The notes under the pieces are model-generated. The model had not been told where the DNA came from. It made no database searches and saw nothing but the letters and a program-made list of their open reading frames with translations. From Liolophura sinensis (taxonomy: Eukaryota > Mollusca > Polyplacophora > Chitonida > Chitonidae), in the NCBI RefSeq assembly GCF_032854445.1, contig NC_088298.1, positions 6,747,504-6,811,503 on the forward strand: 64,000 bases of DNA, in the 5' to 3' direction. Shown here piece by piece: positions 1 to 11,867 of the stretch. The translations under genes were made by a program, and so were the position numbers. How positions within the stretch are numbered: position 1 is the stretch's first letter; each line of letters opens with the position of its first letter.

Positions 1-40
1 CGAGACGTGGGTTCAAACCCATTCTTGGACATATTTTTAA
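1..40 (+). repeat. tRNA-like B-box fragment, cut by the window edge
   Basis: Positions 10-20 read GGTTCAAACCC, a consensus RNA polymerase III B box, but no A box is visible because the window starts here. It is probably the end of the tRNA-derived head of a SINE; a similar but more decayed head occurs at 12822..12890. A real tRNA gene cannot be excluded without the preceding 50-60 bases. Confidence 0.4.
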
Positions 41-149
41 GATTTCCTTGTTTCCATCCTCTGGAGCATAATATAATAATAATTATATATAATAATGTAT
101 AATAATCCTCTGAGGTAGTTTCACATGAAGTTCGTTAAACTGTGTGACA

Positions 150-750
150 TTCCAGCCGAAAAACAAAAGTAACGTTCAAGGTCAGTTCTCAGGACGACGT
201 ATAACGCATATCACCACAAGAACTAAGAAAATATACCGGTTTATATATAAGGGAATTTATTACGAAGACAACAATTTTCACTGATATTGGAGAGACGATA
301 GAAATGTTTTAGGCGAATGAGTGAGATCAGTATTCAGATCTTGCACAATACTAATATATAAGTTGTCGATAATAAAATATGTAGCTCAGTTGCGCTTTGA
401 TTGCAACTGTTCGCATACCCAACGTGGATATCTAATTCAACGCGATCAATATATGAATTAGACACAGTCATGAAGCAGCCTGCCAGAGAGTCTGGAAGCA
501 CTGTCCATATCTACGTACAAGGGAATTATACTCATTGTAAAACTTAAGAAACTCAGAGTGCCGGTGCTTAAAGGAATAATCTTGACACACTACTTTTTGC
601 TGTAATATACTGTGTCTCAACTAACCTGTGGCGTTGATTGAAATCATCATATAAAACGCAGGATCTAACAAATGCTACAAGGCGTGACATGTACACACCA
701 CATGGAGGGCCTTTCCGTATATTGCTATCCAAGTAAGGATAATTTACAGC
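150..750 (-). repeat. Family B retroelement, decayed copy (RT C-terminus plus 3' region)
   Basis: Read on the minus strand, bases 745 to about 560 match the RT C-terminal coding part of the copy at 56223..56501, including the equivalent of the DFNQRH segment. The remainder matches the long 3' region shared by all family B copies (GTTGCAATCAAAGC-like block, TTATCGACAACTTA-like block, ATTCGCCTAAAACAT block). The reading frame is broken. Confidence 0.65.
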
Positions 751-759
751 TGAAGAGTT

Positions 760-1240
760 CTGCCTCTTCTAATAGTGTGTCAGGATAATTTGTATGTACG
801 TAATATTAATATTCACATGTTAAAACCTATGATGCTCATTTGTATGAAACAAAAAAACAGTTCAGACATTAGATCTACTATCGATTCGTTGAATATAAAA
901 TCATTCTTCGAGTGTGACGGAAGATCCTGTCGCTGTTATATCATTCTATACATTTAACTATGGCTGTGGCTAAATGAAATACTCCCAAGGCAGTTATTAA
1001 AATGATTGCGCGTTGCCAGAGGAAGAGAGGCTTGAATGCGACCTCATCGCGTTGGGTTTACACATACAAAGCGTTGACACAGGGCTCCTCTTACTATACT
1101 GACTTCTCATTGGCTTCGAAATCGTGCTTCGAAAACAAAAGCGTTGGCTGTACACTATGTCAAGGATATGGTTGGAGGTGAGGAGGGGGGGGGGGGGCGT
1201 GACTTACATGGACAATTGCATGTGTGGATTTGATCATAAT
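760..1240. other. No gene seen
   Basis: Between family B and the 18-bp array I see no exon-like segment. The 60-codon frame at 775..957 has no coding character. A G-run lies near 1188-1198. Confidence 0.5.
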
Positions 1241-1242
1241 TT

Positions 1243-1337
1243 GGAATTCCAGATATGTCCACAATTCCGGATATGTCCACACTTCCGGATATGTCCACAA
1301 TTCCGGATATGTCCACAATTCCGGATATGTCCACCAT
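1243..1337. repeat. 18-bp tandem repeat, about 5 copies
   Basis: The unit CCGGATATGTCCACAATT repeats head-to-tail five times with a few substitutions. Because 18 is a multiple of 3, frames stay open on both strands (137 and 88 codons); these are not genes. Confidence 0.9.
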
Positions 1338-1349
1338 TGGTCCTGTCCA

Positions 1350-1640
1350 GATGCAGTATGAAAGACTACAGAACAGAGAGTAAATCAATCTACAACAGTC
1401 TGATATACATTTTGTTGGCAAACTGGCACACAGATGAAATACGGCCTCTTGTCAGTTTACCTCAGAGTTCTATTCTAACTGTTCATGTAAAGGCTTATAA
1501 ATTAGCAAGCTACTCGACCTCTAGCACCGTGGGTTAAACAGAGTTAAACTAAAAAATAAAAAGTCATGTTAATCGTAATTTTTAGAATTATTCAAAATGC
1601 TACATTGCCATGCCATGTAATATACAAACACATTAAAAAA
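1350..1640 (-). repeat. Family A dispersed element
   Basis: Contains the family A hallmarks in reverse orientation: ACGGCCTCTTGTCAGTTTAC, CTAACTGTTCATGTAAA, then an AT-rich end. A GC-rich stretch after it (1640-1700) contains GGGGACCAGTCCTCGGGG, reminiscent of the 35-bp unit at 8936..9430. Confidence 0.7.
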
Positions 1641-1699
1641 CGCCCGGGGACCAGTCCTCGGGGAGAAGAAGGGCCCTGGGATAAGGGACTAGATCTGAC

Positions 1700-2480
1700 T
1701 TAAGTCCAAGACAGCGTCCTGATTCTGGAATGTACGAGGAAAATTGTACAGAAATATTTTATTTTTGTTGTATTTTTTTGTGAGTTTACTCATTCCTGTT
1801 ATACATGATATCTATATAACAGGATTTTTTGTGTACCATTGCCAGTTGTGTTCTGCGTGGGCTTTTAAAGAAAATAATTTAAATCATCTAGTTAAGTTTC
1901 TCTCTCAACTCAGACTGTTCATTTAATACACTGGATAAAACGTCACACTCTTAATAGCTACAAAAATCAATAAATAAAACTTCTTTTCTGAACTTGAAGT
2001 TATTTGAAAGCAAAAAGCTTTATCATTTATCAACCAGTCCTTGGGAGAAAAGCTACAAGTATTTCCTCCGAATGTAAATATAAATGGAAAAATAATCCAG
2101 AATATGAAAGCACGATAGGAATCTAATGGGAATATATTTTTTATGACTAAAACGCAATATCCTCTAACGAGGTTTCAAGGACGACAACGTGACGTTGCGA
2201 AGTTGTATTTAAAATAGCGTCTGTTTTTCATTATACGCGTAAACGTGATAAACTTTGACAGTCTATTTTCTTCAGAGTAAGACTTAAGTAAGTGAAAAAA
2301 TGAGTGTCTGCCAAGAAACTAGAATCAAATAGAAAAAGTGTGTCAAATGGAATATGACAATAATCTAACTTGCATGGATTTGAAAGGAGTAATCTTTCAC
2401 GGCGTGCTTTCCCAATGCGGGTGGAATAACGCTCATGTTTTTTTTCACGCTCCCAGCCAGTCAAATTTTCGCAATGTGGT
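1700..2480. other. No gene seen
   Basis: AT-rich DNA without convincing splice-flanked open frames. The minus-strand 77-codon frame at 2231..2464 shows no family I recognise and no coding-like codon use. Confidence 0.5.
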
Positions 2481-2483
2481 TTT

Positions 2484-2685
2484 TCAGTGTTATGTTAACT
2501 GATGAATTCGTCGGGTAAGGCGGCAATTCTTTGTCAGATAATGATTCCAGTTAGAGTTTTCAATGTTATGTTAACTGATGAATTTTTCATCAGATAATGA
2601 TTCCAGAATGGGTTTTCAATGTTACGTTTACTGATGAATTCGTTGGGTAAGGCTTCAATGCTTCATCAGATAATATCAATGTAGG
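2484..2685. repeat. Imperfect 55-76 bp tandem repeat, 3 copies
   Basis: Three copies each carry TCA(G/A)TGTTA(T/C)GTT followed by ACTGATGAATT and CAGATAAT; the middle copy lacks the TCGGGTAAGG segment. It directly abuts the 46-bp array. Confidence 0.75.
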
Positions 2686-2689
2686 ACAA

Positions 2690-4825
2690 GCGAAATAAAC
2701 AGTCATTCATTGAGTCCGGTGCCTATGCAGGACATGCGACATACACAGTCATTCAGTGTGTCAGGTTCCTATGTGTGACAAGCAAAATACACAGTCATTA
2801 AGAGAATTCGGTATCTATGTGTGACAAGCGAAAAAAAATAGTCATTAAGTGTGTCAGGTTTATTTATTTATTTATTTGACTGGTGTTTCACGCCGTACTC
2901 AAGAATATTTTACTTATACGACGGCGGCCAGCATTATGGTGGAAGGAAACCGGACACAGCCCGGGGAAACCCACAACCATCCTCAGGTTGCTGGAAGACC
3001 TTCCTACATAGAGCCGGAGAGGAAGCCAGCATGAGTTAGACTTGAACAAACAGCAACCGTATTAGTGAGAAGCTCTTGGCGCTCTAACCAGCTGAGCCAC
3101 GGAGGCGTGTGAGGTGCCTATGTGGGACTAGCGAAATACACAGTCATTCAATGAGTCCCCTATCTATGTAGGACAAGCGAAATACACAATCATTCACTGT
3201 GTCAGGTTCCCATGTAGGACAAGGAAAATGCAAAATTATTCAGTTTGTCAGGTGTCTATGTTGGACTAGTGAAATACACTGTCATTTAATGAGTCAGATA
3301 CCTATGTTGGACAAGCGACATTTACAGTCATTTAGTGAGTCAGGTATCTATGTAGGAGAAGCGAAATACACAATCATAGAATGTGTCATGTATTTATGCA
3401 GGACAAACGACATTTAAAGTCATTTAATGAGTCACATATCTATGTAGGACAAGCGAAATACAGTGATTGAGTGAGTCAGGTATCTATGTAGAACAAACGA
3501 AATACACAGGCATACTGTGAGTCAGGTATGTTTGTAGGACAAACGACATTTACAGTGGTTGAGTGAGTCAGGTATCTATGTATGACAAACGAAATACTCA
3601 GCCATACTGTGAGTCAGGTATGTTTGTAGGACAAACGACATTTAAAGTCATTTAATGAGTCAGATATCTATGTAGGACAAGCGAAATACAGTGATTGAGT
3701 GAATCAGGTATGTTTGTAGGACAATTTACACATTTACAGAGATTTAGTTTGTCAGGTATCTATGTAGGACAAACGAAATACACAGGCATACTGTGAGTCA
3801 GATATGTTTATAGGACAAACGACATTTACAGTAATTTAGTGGGTCATGTATCTATGTAGGACATGCGAAATACGCAGTCCTTAGTGAGTTAGGTATCTAT
3901 TTATGACAAGCAAAATACAGAGTCAATTATTAAGTCAGGTCATCAATGCGGTTGCTGTGAGTTCAAGTGAGTACAGTGAGTCAGGTATCTACGTAGGAAA
4001 ATCGAAATACATTTATGTAGTCAAGCGAAAATACACAGCCATACAGTGAGTCTGTTACCTGTGTAGGAAAGCGAAATGCACAGTCATAGAGTGAATCAGG
4101 TGCTTATGTAGGATAAGCCAAATACACAGTCATCTAGTGAGTTAGGTACCTATGTAGGACTAGCGAAATACACAGCCATACACTGAGTCAGGTGCCTATG
4201 TAGGACTAGCAAAATACACAGTCATTTAATGAATCAGGTACTTATGCAGGACAAGCGAAGTACACAGTCATTTAGTGAGTCTGTTACCTGTGTAGGAAAG
4301 CGAAATGCAGTCATAGAGTGAATCAGGTGCCTATGTAGGACAAGAGAAATACCCATCATACAGTAAGTCAGGTGCCTATGTAGGACAAGCAAAACACACA
4401 GTCATTTAGTGAGTGAGGTGGATATGTATGACAAGCGAAATACACAGCCATACAGTGAGTAAAGTGCATGTGTAGGACAAGCGAAAGACACAGTTATTTA
4501 GTGAGTCCGATAGCTATGTAGGACAAGCGAAATACACAACCATACAGTGAGTCAGGTACCTATCTAGGACAAGCAAAATACACAGTTATTTAGTGAGTCC
4601 GATAGCTATGAAGGACAAGCGAAATACACAATCATACAGTGAGTCAGGTACCTATGTAGGACAAACGAAATACACAATCATACAGTGAGTCAGGTACCTA
4701 TGTAGGACAAGCGAAAACACAGTTATATAGTGAGTCCTATACCTATGTAGGACAAGGGAAATACACAGTTATACAGTGAGTCAGGTGCCTATGTAGCACA
4801 AGCGATATACACAGTCATTTATTCA
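2690..4825. repeat. 46-bp minisatellite, about 41 diverged copies
   Basis: Repeat of a unit containing CTATGTAGGACAAGCGAAAT and ACACAGTCATTCAGTGAGTC. Copies vary by 5-20% with small indels, so no long frame is maintained. It is interrupted once by a SINE (2860..3106). Outer copies are more diverged than those near 4100-4800, as expected for an array homogenising internally. Confidence 0.9.
2860..3106 (-). mobile_element. tRNA-derived SINE inserted in the 46-bp array
   Basis: Near full-length SINE in reverse orientation. The TTATTTATTTATTTATT tail lies at 2860 and the head ends GAGCCACGGAGGC at 3106. Flanks GTGTCAGGT and GTGTGAGGT form a possible 9-bp target-site duplication with one mismatch, but the array's own periodicity makes this ambiguous. 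Frames across it (61-62 codons) are not genes. Confidence 0.85.
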
Positions 4826-4839
4826 TTCAGTTTTAATTA

Positions 4840-7200
4840 GCAATAAATTATGACCTAAAATAGATCCTCCGGGCCCGAATGCCAAAATTAGGTTTGTGTA
4901 TTAATGCGCCATTTGCAAATGATCGCTAATGACAACAGCTAATCGACAAATGTGTGTTATGTGGCCCTGCTCACATCAGCTAGGACTTTAATTACGGTCG
5001 GGTTTCAATCCCCCGAGAGTTATGAACATCAGTCCGATTTCACTGGCGGATGAATTGCCAGAGGTATACATGTAAAGTAGTTTACTGTAAAAAACACGTG
5101 GTATTCATCAGTGTCTTGCCAAAGGTCGGTGGCTTTAGTATGTCAGGAGATTGTCTTCCATCCATACAGCAAACTGACGCAGTAGAAGTGAAAATGTCTG
5201 GGTATAACCTTAAGTAAAATCAAATAATTCTTTCCATGTGGGGAAAATAACCCCAAGCCCAAACGCAAGTTTAAAGTGCACTATGCCTATTTGCTTTATG
5301 TAACTAAATTTTTCATTCCTTTCGATGGTGACTAGCTTGTTGTTAGAATAAACTCTGGCACGACTGGTAGCCATTGTCTTGTAAATTCCTTGAACATTGA
5401 TGCATATGCAATGAGCACAACTTCTAACCTGATACCATCTGATGTGGACTATTTCATGCATTATTTGAAGCCGCCGATCCCAAAATGACAACACTAAGTA
5501 ATGTCAAAGGTGTGTTTGAGGTGGTGTGAGGGGGATTGCTGTGTTTGCAACTCAACTGACATACCAATTAAGGTTGGGTCTCAAATCCCGAAGGATTAAT
5601 GAATAACATCACTCGTAATTCGCTATCGTGAAAAGTTCAACAGTCAGCGGTTTTACGGGGCTTTGCCACAGATACTGTTAGTCATCACGACTCCTTAATA
5701 TGAGGTTTTGACGTTTTACTTTTAAACTTAATGAAACCGACTAGTTAATGCATGGGTATATTAAGAGAAAAGTGAATTGTTTATTGACAAGTCAGTCGGC
5801 CCCCAAGGATTGGACGATATTTCACGTCCGTTCTACAGTATAACACCATAGGCTACCATATTCACTCAGATTACCTCGATCGTTTGCAGCGTCAAGCGAT
5901 TATCAAATCAGTGAGTCACCTTTCAAAGTGATGAAAATGTACGCGTTCGTGTACGAGTATTAACTCTATGTCGAATAATCCATAATACATTTTACCTTTT
6001 TAAAATCCACCCAAAAGAGTACACAAAAGTAAAATGTTTTAATATAAATAGCGAGTGGTCTTTGTTTATCAGTTTCAAACAGATTTTTCACTATACTCCC
6101 CGAAGATCTTGACACGAAATTATAAATTCTGGTATGGTAGGCAGCCATCGTCGCAATTATTAGCGGGTCCAAAGGATGTATTTCACGCTGTCATCACCGC
6201 TCTCATTTTACTCCATGTGCTGTAATTTTTTATTGTATACACACATAGTGAATGCGACTTCTACACTACCAGGATCTCGCTTTAATGTGAGCTTGGAATA
6301 TAGGAGTTCAGTCTTGAAGCTGTTTGAAAATGGTGACACGTCCAAAGATCAAAAGCGTGCGTAGGGAGAACCGCGAGCCTGGCTAATGGCGGCTCATGAC
6401 GACAGACAATCGTCGCTGATAACATCACCTGTGATATTAACGAAGATCCGGTTTCAAAGCCCAAAGGGTTACTACCATCAGTCCAAATTCTACGAAAGGT
6501 GAACAGCCTGAGGTATTATGCACAACAATATTTGAACAACTGTTGCCTAACATATACAGTCATCCGTCAAGTTGTACATTTTATACCAATCAGTTAAAAC
6601 GGAAAGTTTATTGTTTATTGAAATTGAATCAGATAAATTTCGAGTGTTTCACTTAACATATTTGAAGTCTTGAATCTAAAATTTAATTACTTGTTTGAGT
6701 CGAGTTTACCGCCATATTCATGTATTTTTCACTTAAACGTTCAGTTTATAAATGGTTGTCATAGGAACTGCTGGGATAAACCACCGACATTTCACAAGAT
6801 ACTGAAGGACGAACAGATATGAGCACTATATTGATGGAAGACAAGTCATTTTTGACTGAACAAACAGCCACACGAGAGTCTTCGAAAATTTCATAAATTC
6901 CATGTCCATGATCCAGTTTGATTCCGCGGATTGCGCGTCCCGCAGCGACTGAAAGGCAATCACGTTAATAACAGTCACTCAACCATTGCCCGTGCACTGG
7001 ATTCCAAATGACAAAACCGTCCAATGTTCAAGGTACGAGTCTTTGTACGCGTCAGGTTAATCTCCTTTAATGTGTGCGGCTAAACGGAGATATTAATTAA
7101 GGTCGAGTTTCAAGTCCCAAAGGATAACTTACAACAGCGTGGATACGTTGATAGTCAGCCTCAGGCTTAATTCCAAACCTTGATATTTCAGGAATTTCTC
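4840..7200. repeat. Strongly decayed dispersed repeats; no gene seen
   Basis: Similar blocks recur at about 4980-5060, 5560-5640, 6420-6500 and 7070-7170. Each has a TTAATTAAGGTCG(A/G)GTTTC-like segment, then (C/A)CC(A/C)AAGG and a downstream CAGAGG/CAGTCAGC-like segment. A related block is at 11660-11740. The GGTTTCAA-like part recalls a B box, so this may be an old tRNA-derived family. Frames at 5210..5494, 5966..6172 and 6176..6364 have no coding signature. Confidence 0.35.
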
Positions 7201-7620
7201 TCATATACCACGTCAATTATCTGGAAATTGCTAACAAAAAAAACCCATAGTTTTGATGGTTTATTTTTTTAGTTTAGATAATGTGATACGTTAATGTTTT
7301 GAGAGAAAAAAAGATTTGTTTACTGTTTTAGACTGATGAAATCGCTTTGTCATTCACAGGGTTGTGTGTTGTCCAACATAATGAATAACGGTGATTATTT
7401 AATGAACGAACGGATGATTGATTGATTGATCAGCTCATTGCGCACGTGGCACTATTCCTGCCATACCATATCGAGAACATCCTACCTTGAAAAAGGTATG
7501 GCATTTCATATGACAATGAAAACATCCCAAATCGAAAAGGATAAAAAAGAAAGAGAGGGACCTCTTTAAAAGCCAGTTATAAAAAGTTATGGTACAAAAA
7601 CCACATTAGACATTTTAAAC
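7200..7620. other. No gene seen
   Basis: AT-rich spacer with a short (GATT)n-like run near 7411-7430. No exon-like segment. Confidence 0.5.
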
Positions 7621-7621
7621 A

Positions 7622-8240
7622 TATTATATGAGTGAGTGAGTGAGTGCTTGGGGTCATATGGCGACGAAGAAATCCTTAGAGTGCATGTAATGTGCCTCCT
7701 TGTTGCGGGACGGATTTCCACCGCTCTTTTATCTAGTGCTGCTTCACTGAGACGACTTACCGAAGGCAAATAACCCGTGGCATGTAAAATACGGCCTCTT
7801 GTAAATTTACCTACATGGGGGTTTTTCTTTGTATTTTTTCAAGACATATAGAGTAGATTTTTCTTTTCAATTCTCCTGGAAAAAGACCAGCTCTACAGTA
7901 GTGTGTGGATCAAAACATTTGCTTAGTTTCAATAAAGAATCTGGTATGATGAGGTGGGTGATCAGAACTAGTGCAAGAAATTGTGCAGCCAAAAAGCTAA
8001 ACTGACAATCGCTTCATCAGACTTTCGAAGACACCAGAGCTGACACCCCACCCAGTGACATTAAGCTAACACCGGGCCAACCAGTTCTGGTTTCTTGCTA
8101 TAACCTCTCAGTGCTGAGCGCCATGCGAGGTAGCAATAGTAACCATTTTTAAAATCTTTAGTTTGACCCGACCAGGGTTTGATCCCAGGTCCCCCGACTA
8201 CGAGGACCAGCGTTTGGTCAGTTTAGCGCAAATATGCCTG
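7622..8240 (+). repeat. Family D SINE-like repeat, two parts, with a family A scrap
   Basis: Bases 7622-7775 match 48172-48345 (GTGAGTGCTTGGGGT, GTGCCTCCTTGTTGC, TGCTGCTTCACTGAGACGAC). Bases 8030-8240 match 48360-48500 (CACCGGGCCAACCAG, GACCAGGGTTTGATCCCAGG). Between them, 7790-7830 carries a family A scrap (ATACGGCCTCTTGT). The minus-strand 60-codon frame at 7587..7769 is only the translated repeat. Confidence 0.65.
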
Positions 8241-8690
8241 TGCATCTAAGCTGCATACGTTTGTCTGAAAGTATTATGATGTGATCAGCCACACAACCAG
8301 GCTTTGCAATGAGAGGATTTTCTACATTTAACATGCCGAAAGGACGGCTGGCTCTGTATATCCCGTATACACTAGCCGGTGCTAAACAGTGTCTGTTAAA
8401 AACGTATGATTCAGTGATATTACGAGCAAAACTGTACAGAATAAATACTAGAAAAAAGAATGTACACTTTACACAGTAAGTCTGTTATCTAAGTGATGCC
8501 AGAATGTATGCTGTTCTCCTAACATATCATGTCATATTCAACACAATATCATGTCATATTCAACACAATATCATGTTAGTATATCTAATACAGAGTTTAT
8601 GTTGAAAATTATAAAATATGTGCGTTATATATTTGACAGAACAATTAAGGAATTAAGGCTTAGATTTTAGCATCAGTGAGGCAACAGGCC
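8240..8690. other. No gene seen; small 22-bp tandem duplication
   Basis: A 22-bp segment (ATATCATGTCATATTCAACACA) is present about 2.5 times at 8524-8573. Nothing else is recognisable. Confidence 0.5.
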
Positions 8691-9540
8691 TTCTTTCAAA
8701 TTTCACTAATGTTTTCTTTTGAAAGTACAGCATAGAGAGTAAAACCAGATCAACGACGAAAGTGTAATAGGCGTGTAGCGTAGAGAGTAGAGCCAGAGCA
8801 GCGACGGCAGTGTGTCAGTTGACAAACGGCTGCTTGAGACCGGTTAAGTGCGGCCTCTTGTCAGGAAACGTTTTATTTTAACAGTTCATGTAACTATTAA
8901 ATATCAACAATTTCCGTTCTATAAGGCTTCAGTTGGTTTAGGAAAACCAGCAGGGACCAGGCCTCGGGGATGCTTGGTCCACCAGCAGGGACCAGGCCTC
9001 GGGGATGCTTGGTCCACCAGCAGGGGCCAGGCCTCGGGTATGTTTAGTCCACCAGCAGGGACCAGACCTCGGGGATGCTTGGTCCACCAGCAAGGGCCAG
9101 GCCTCGGGGATGCTTAGTCCACCAGCAGGGACCAGGCCTCGGGGATGCTTGGTCCACCAGCAGGAGCCAGGCCTCGGGTATGTTTAGTCCACCAACAGGG
9201 ACCAGGCCTCGGGGATGCTTGGTCCACCAGCAGGGACCAGGCCTCGGGTATGTTTAGTCCACCAGCAGGCACCAGGTCTCGGGGATGCTTGGTCCACCTG
9301 CAGGGGCCAGGCCTCGGGTATGCTTAGTCCACCAGCAGGGACCAGGCCTCTGGTATGTTTAGTCCACCAGCAGGGGCCAGGCCTCGGGTATGTTTAGTCC
9401 ACCAGCAGGGACCAGGCCTCGGGTATGGTTTATGCAGAAATACAATGTAAAAGACTACAGCGTGGAGAACAAAACAGAGACGTCTTTATAGAAATCAGGA
9501 AAAATATATGTATACCACTTAAACATCCTTCATTTATACG
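8690..9540 (-). repeat. Family A element carrying an internal minisatellite
   Basis: Reverse-oriented family A: AGCATAGAGAGTAAAACCAG at about 8730, CGGCCTCTTGTCAG at about 8850, TTTTAACAGTTCATGTAA at about 8875. The 35-bp array follows, then a second family A-like AAAAGACTACAGCGTGGAGA segment after it. Confidence 0.6.
8936..9430. repeat. 35-bp GC-rich minisatellite, about 14 copies
   Basis: The unit includes CCAGCAGGGACCAGGCCTCG and GGGATGCTTGGTCCA. Units alternate between GGGGATGCTTGG and GGGTATGTTTAG versions, a two-unit (70-bp) higher-order pattern, which is why overlapping 60-codon frames start every 70 bp. The translations (LVHQQGPGLG-type) are artefacts of the repeat. Confidence 0.92.
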
Positions 9541-9599
9541 GGCTATATTGTCACACGTGAAAAATGGTGTTGAAACAGGAAACCAAGATAAACCACATA

Positions 9600-9830
9600 A
9601 TTAAATTGTTTCTTTATTTATTTGTTTGATTGGACTTTTACGTCGTACTCAAGAATATTTCACACATGGTTCTCTAACCCCGAACCATCCGCAGGTTTCT
9701 GGAACATTCTTGCCCCTTACTACACGAAAGGAAGCCAAAATGAGCTAGAACTGAGGTCACGACCGCATTGGTCAGAGGTTTTTGGGTAATTGCGCCGCGT
9801 TAGAACGCTAACACTTGGCCAAGGGGGCTT
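9600..9830 (-). mobile_element. tRNA-derived SINE, internally deleted
   Basis: Reverse SINE with a TTTATTTATTTGTTTGATTG tail, TACTCAAGAATATTTCAC and a GCTAACACTTGGCCAAGG head. The central GCCAGCATTATGG region is missing. Confidence 0.75.
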
Positions 9831-9834
9831 CGAC

Positions 9835-10235
9835 TGAATAGTTTACTGCTAAGTGATTTCCACGTGGAAAAATGTTGTATTGGACTGTCGTTACACAGTG
9901 ATTGCGGGATTGCCTAAGCGTGGACAAAAAGCCGAGAGCGCAGTGCGTCACCCAACCTGATCATTCCCAGATATCTCAGAATGGCCATCTCTGCGAACAT
10001 ACAAGAGCCGTGGGTCAGGGTCTCGCTAACCCACGCAGGCCCTCTGATACAAACTCTCCCCTTTCTGGAATTATCTTCATTTTCTCCGACTGCACTGCTT
10101 TCGTACTACATTTTGAGATCTTTTAATTTTGTTCATAAATTAATATATGAAAAAGGGAAAAAGAAGTCAATATAGCTTAAGGCTGTATATAAACGTATAT
10201 ATTTTGTATGGACCATGGAATTTTGGGTTACTATA
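9835..10235. other. No confident gene
   Basis: A 74-codon plus frame (9902..10126) and an overlapping 64-codon frame cover a mildly GC-richer segment. There is no good upstream acceptor and I recognise no family. Confidence 0.4.
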
Positions 10236-10239
10236 TGTA

Positions 10240-10310
10240 TATACATATACCACCGCCGTATAAGTGAAATATTATTAATTGCGGCATAAAACACCAATCA
10301 ACCTGCAGAT
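10240..10310 (+). mobile_element. SINE 3'-end fragment
   Basis: CCGCCGTATAAGTGAAATAT followed by CGGCATAAAACACCAATCAA matches the SINE 3' end. An (AT)n run follows at about 10368-10382. Confidence 0.7.
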
Positions 10311-10534
10311 GGTCGATACAAATCAAATAACACTATAAATAAATCAAATAACACCAAAAGGGGACTATATATATATATATATAGGTATAGGTTTCAGACC
10401 ATCAGGGATGCCCAGGTCGTCCTGTGTAAGTTTGTTTTATTCTTGTCTCTGAAAAACCTACAGATCGTGGGGGGTTCAGAACAGTCAGACATCAGTTAGT
10501 TCGACGTTTAAACCCCTTGTTACGATCTCAAGTT

Positions 10535-10720
10535 TCTTTAGATTGATTGGTGTTTAACGCTGCACTCAAGAATATTTCACTTATACGGCGGCGGTATACA
10601 CGTATTAAGTTGTATCCAGCCCTGAGTTCCTTGGTCCATACAACACCGTTACAACATGCGCTCTGTATCGACTTGTTTGACGGCCAGCATTATGGTGGGA
10701 GGATATATGGCAGAACCAGA
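10535..10720 (-). mobile_element. SINE fragment split by about 80 bp
   Basis: Reverse SINE 3' end (GATTGGTGTTTAACGC, TTCACTTATACGGCGGCGG) at 10538-10600. It resumes with CCAGCATTATGGTGGGAGGA at 10682-10702. The intervening sequence is not SINE. Confidence 0.65.
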
Positions 10721-10724
10721 GGTA

Positions 10725-10990
10725 AGGCTTATTTATTTATTTGATTGGTGTTTTACGGCATACTCAGGAATATTTCACTTATACGACGGCGGCTAGTATT
10801 ATGATGGGAGGAAACCGGGTACAGCCCGGGGGAAACCCACGACCATCCGCAGGTTGCTGACAGACCTTCCCACTTACGACCGGAGAGGACGCCATCATGA
10901 GCTGGACATGCATTCACAGCCACTGCATTGGTGAGTGACCCTATGAGTCATTTTGTTGAGCTATCACAGTAACCATGGAGCTCCTCCACC
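10725..10990 (-). mobile_element. tRNA-derived SINE
   Basis: Reverse copy with tail TTATTTATTTATTTGATTGG, then TACGACGGCGGCTAG, CCCACGACCATCCGCAGG and a head that decays after 10935. The C-run at about 10988-11002 lies just beyond. Confidence 0.8.
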
Positions 10991-11074
10991 CCCTCCCCCC
11001 CCCCAACCTCCACCACTCAGTATGATATGGATGGTGGAAACAGCGGCCCCTAGAGTAAACCACCGACCACTTAG

Positions 11075-11342
11075 GCCTTAAGAATAATGTGTTTGAGAAT
11101 GGTATACAATATAAGTAAAGACTTACAGAGCCGAGAGAAAAAACAGAGCAGCAATGACAGTATGATAGCTGGCAAATGGTCACACGTAACTTGTGAATTA
11201 CGGCCTCTTGTCAATCTGCCTCAGTCAGGGTTTTATTTTAACCGTTCATGTAAATTCTCAAACAGCACTAGGTAAAACAAATGCAGTGATGTTAATTGCA
11301 ACATATTAGACGCCACGGATTAAGAATTACTCAAAATGCTTT
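11075..11342 (-). repeat. Family A dispersed element
   Basis: Reverse copy: GCAGCAATGACAGTATGATA, GCTGGCAAATGGTCACACGT, TACGGCCTCTTGTCAATC, ACCGTTCATGTAAAT and the GAATTACTCAAAATGC end. Confidence 0.8.
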
Positions 11343-11375
11343 AAAAATCAAATCAAATCAAATCAAATCAAATCT
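11343..11375. repeat. (AATCA)n microsatellite
   Basis: About six copies of the pentamer AATCA directly at the end of the family A copy. Confidence 0.9.
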
Positions 11376-11399
11376 CAAAAATCTTATCACATTTACCAC

Positions 11400-11865
11400 T
11401 CGCCTGAGAATTCTACATTACTAACGACTGTATTAAGGGGATTTCACCATACCGGAACCTTGAATTATACGCCCACGCCCTTTTCCCTTTTTGCTATTGA
11501 GGGAATCAGAAAAAGTGGACATTCCCATATTCAGAGCCGTGGGCACAAAATGGCGACAGTAGCTAATATCAAATGTGTGACTGAGCAGAGAAGTGTGGTC
11601 ATGATCACCGACTTAATGCCCATTAATGACTGACGCCAATGCACGGTTATGTGCTATGTGGTTTTGGAGATATTAATGGGGATATTAATTAAGATAGGCT
11701 TGGAAAATCCCAACGGACAAGTTTAACGTGTTCTAAAACGCGACATACTTCGCTGGCTGATTTGTTGTAAAGCTTTACTCTTCTCCCCTACCGAACAGTT
11801 CGCAGACTCGCATACAGTTGCCACTGGGTCAGCTACGGTCTTGTTTTCAAATATAATGATTAACT
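11400..11865. other. No gene; decayed repeat block
   Basis: Contains GATATTAATTAAGATAGGCT at about 11676, like the blocks at 4980-7170. Nothing exon-like. Confidence 0.4.
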
Positions 11866-11867
11866 TA

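Noticed and set aside
2690-4825. CRISPR-like array
   Set aside because: Contiguous head-to-tail copies without unique spacers, diverged units, eukaryotic context.
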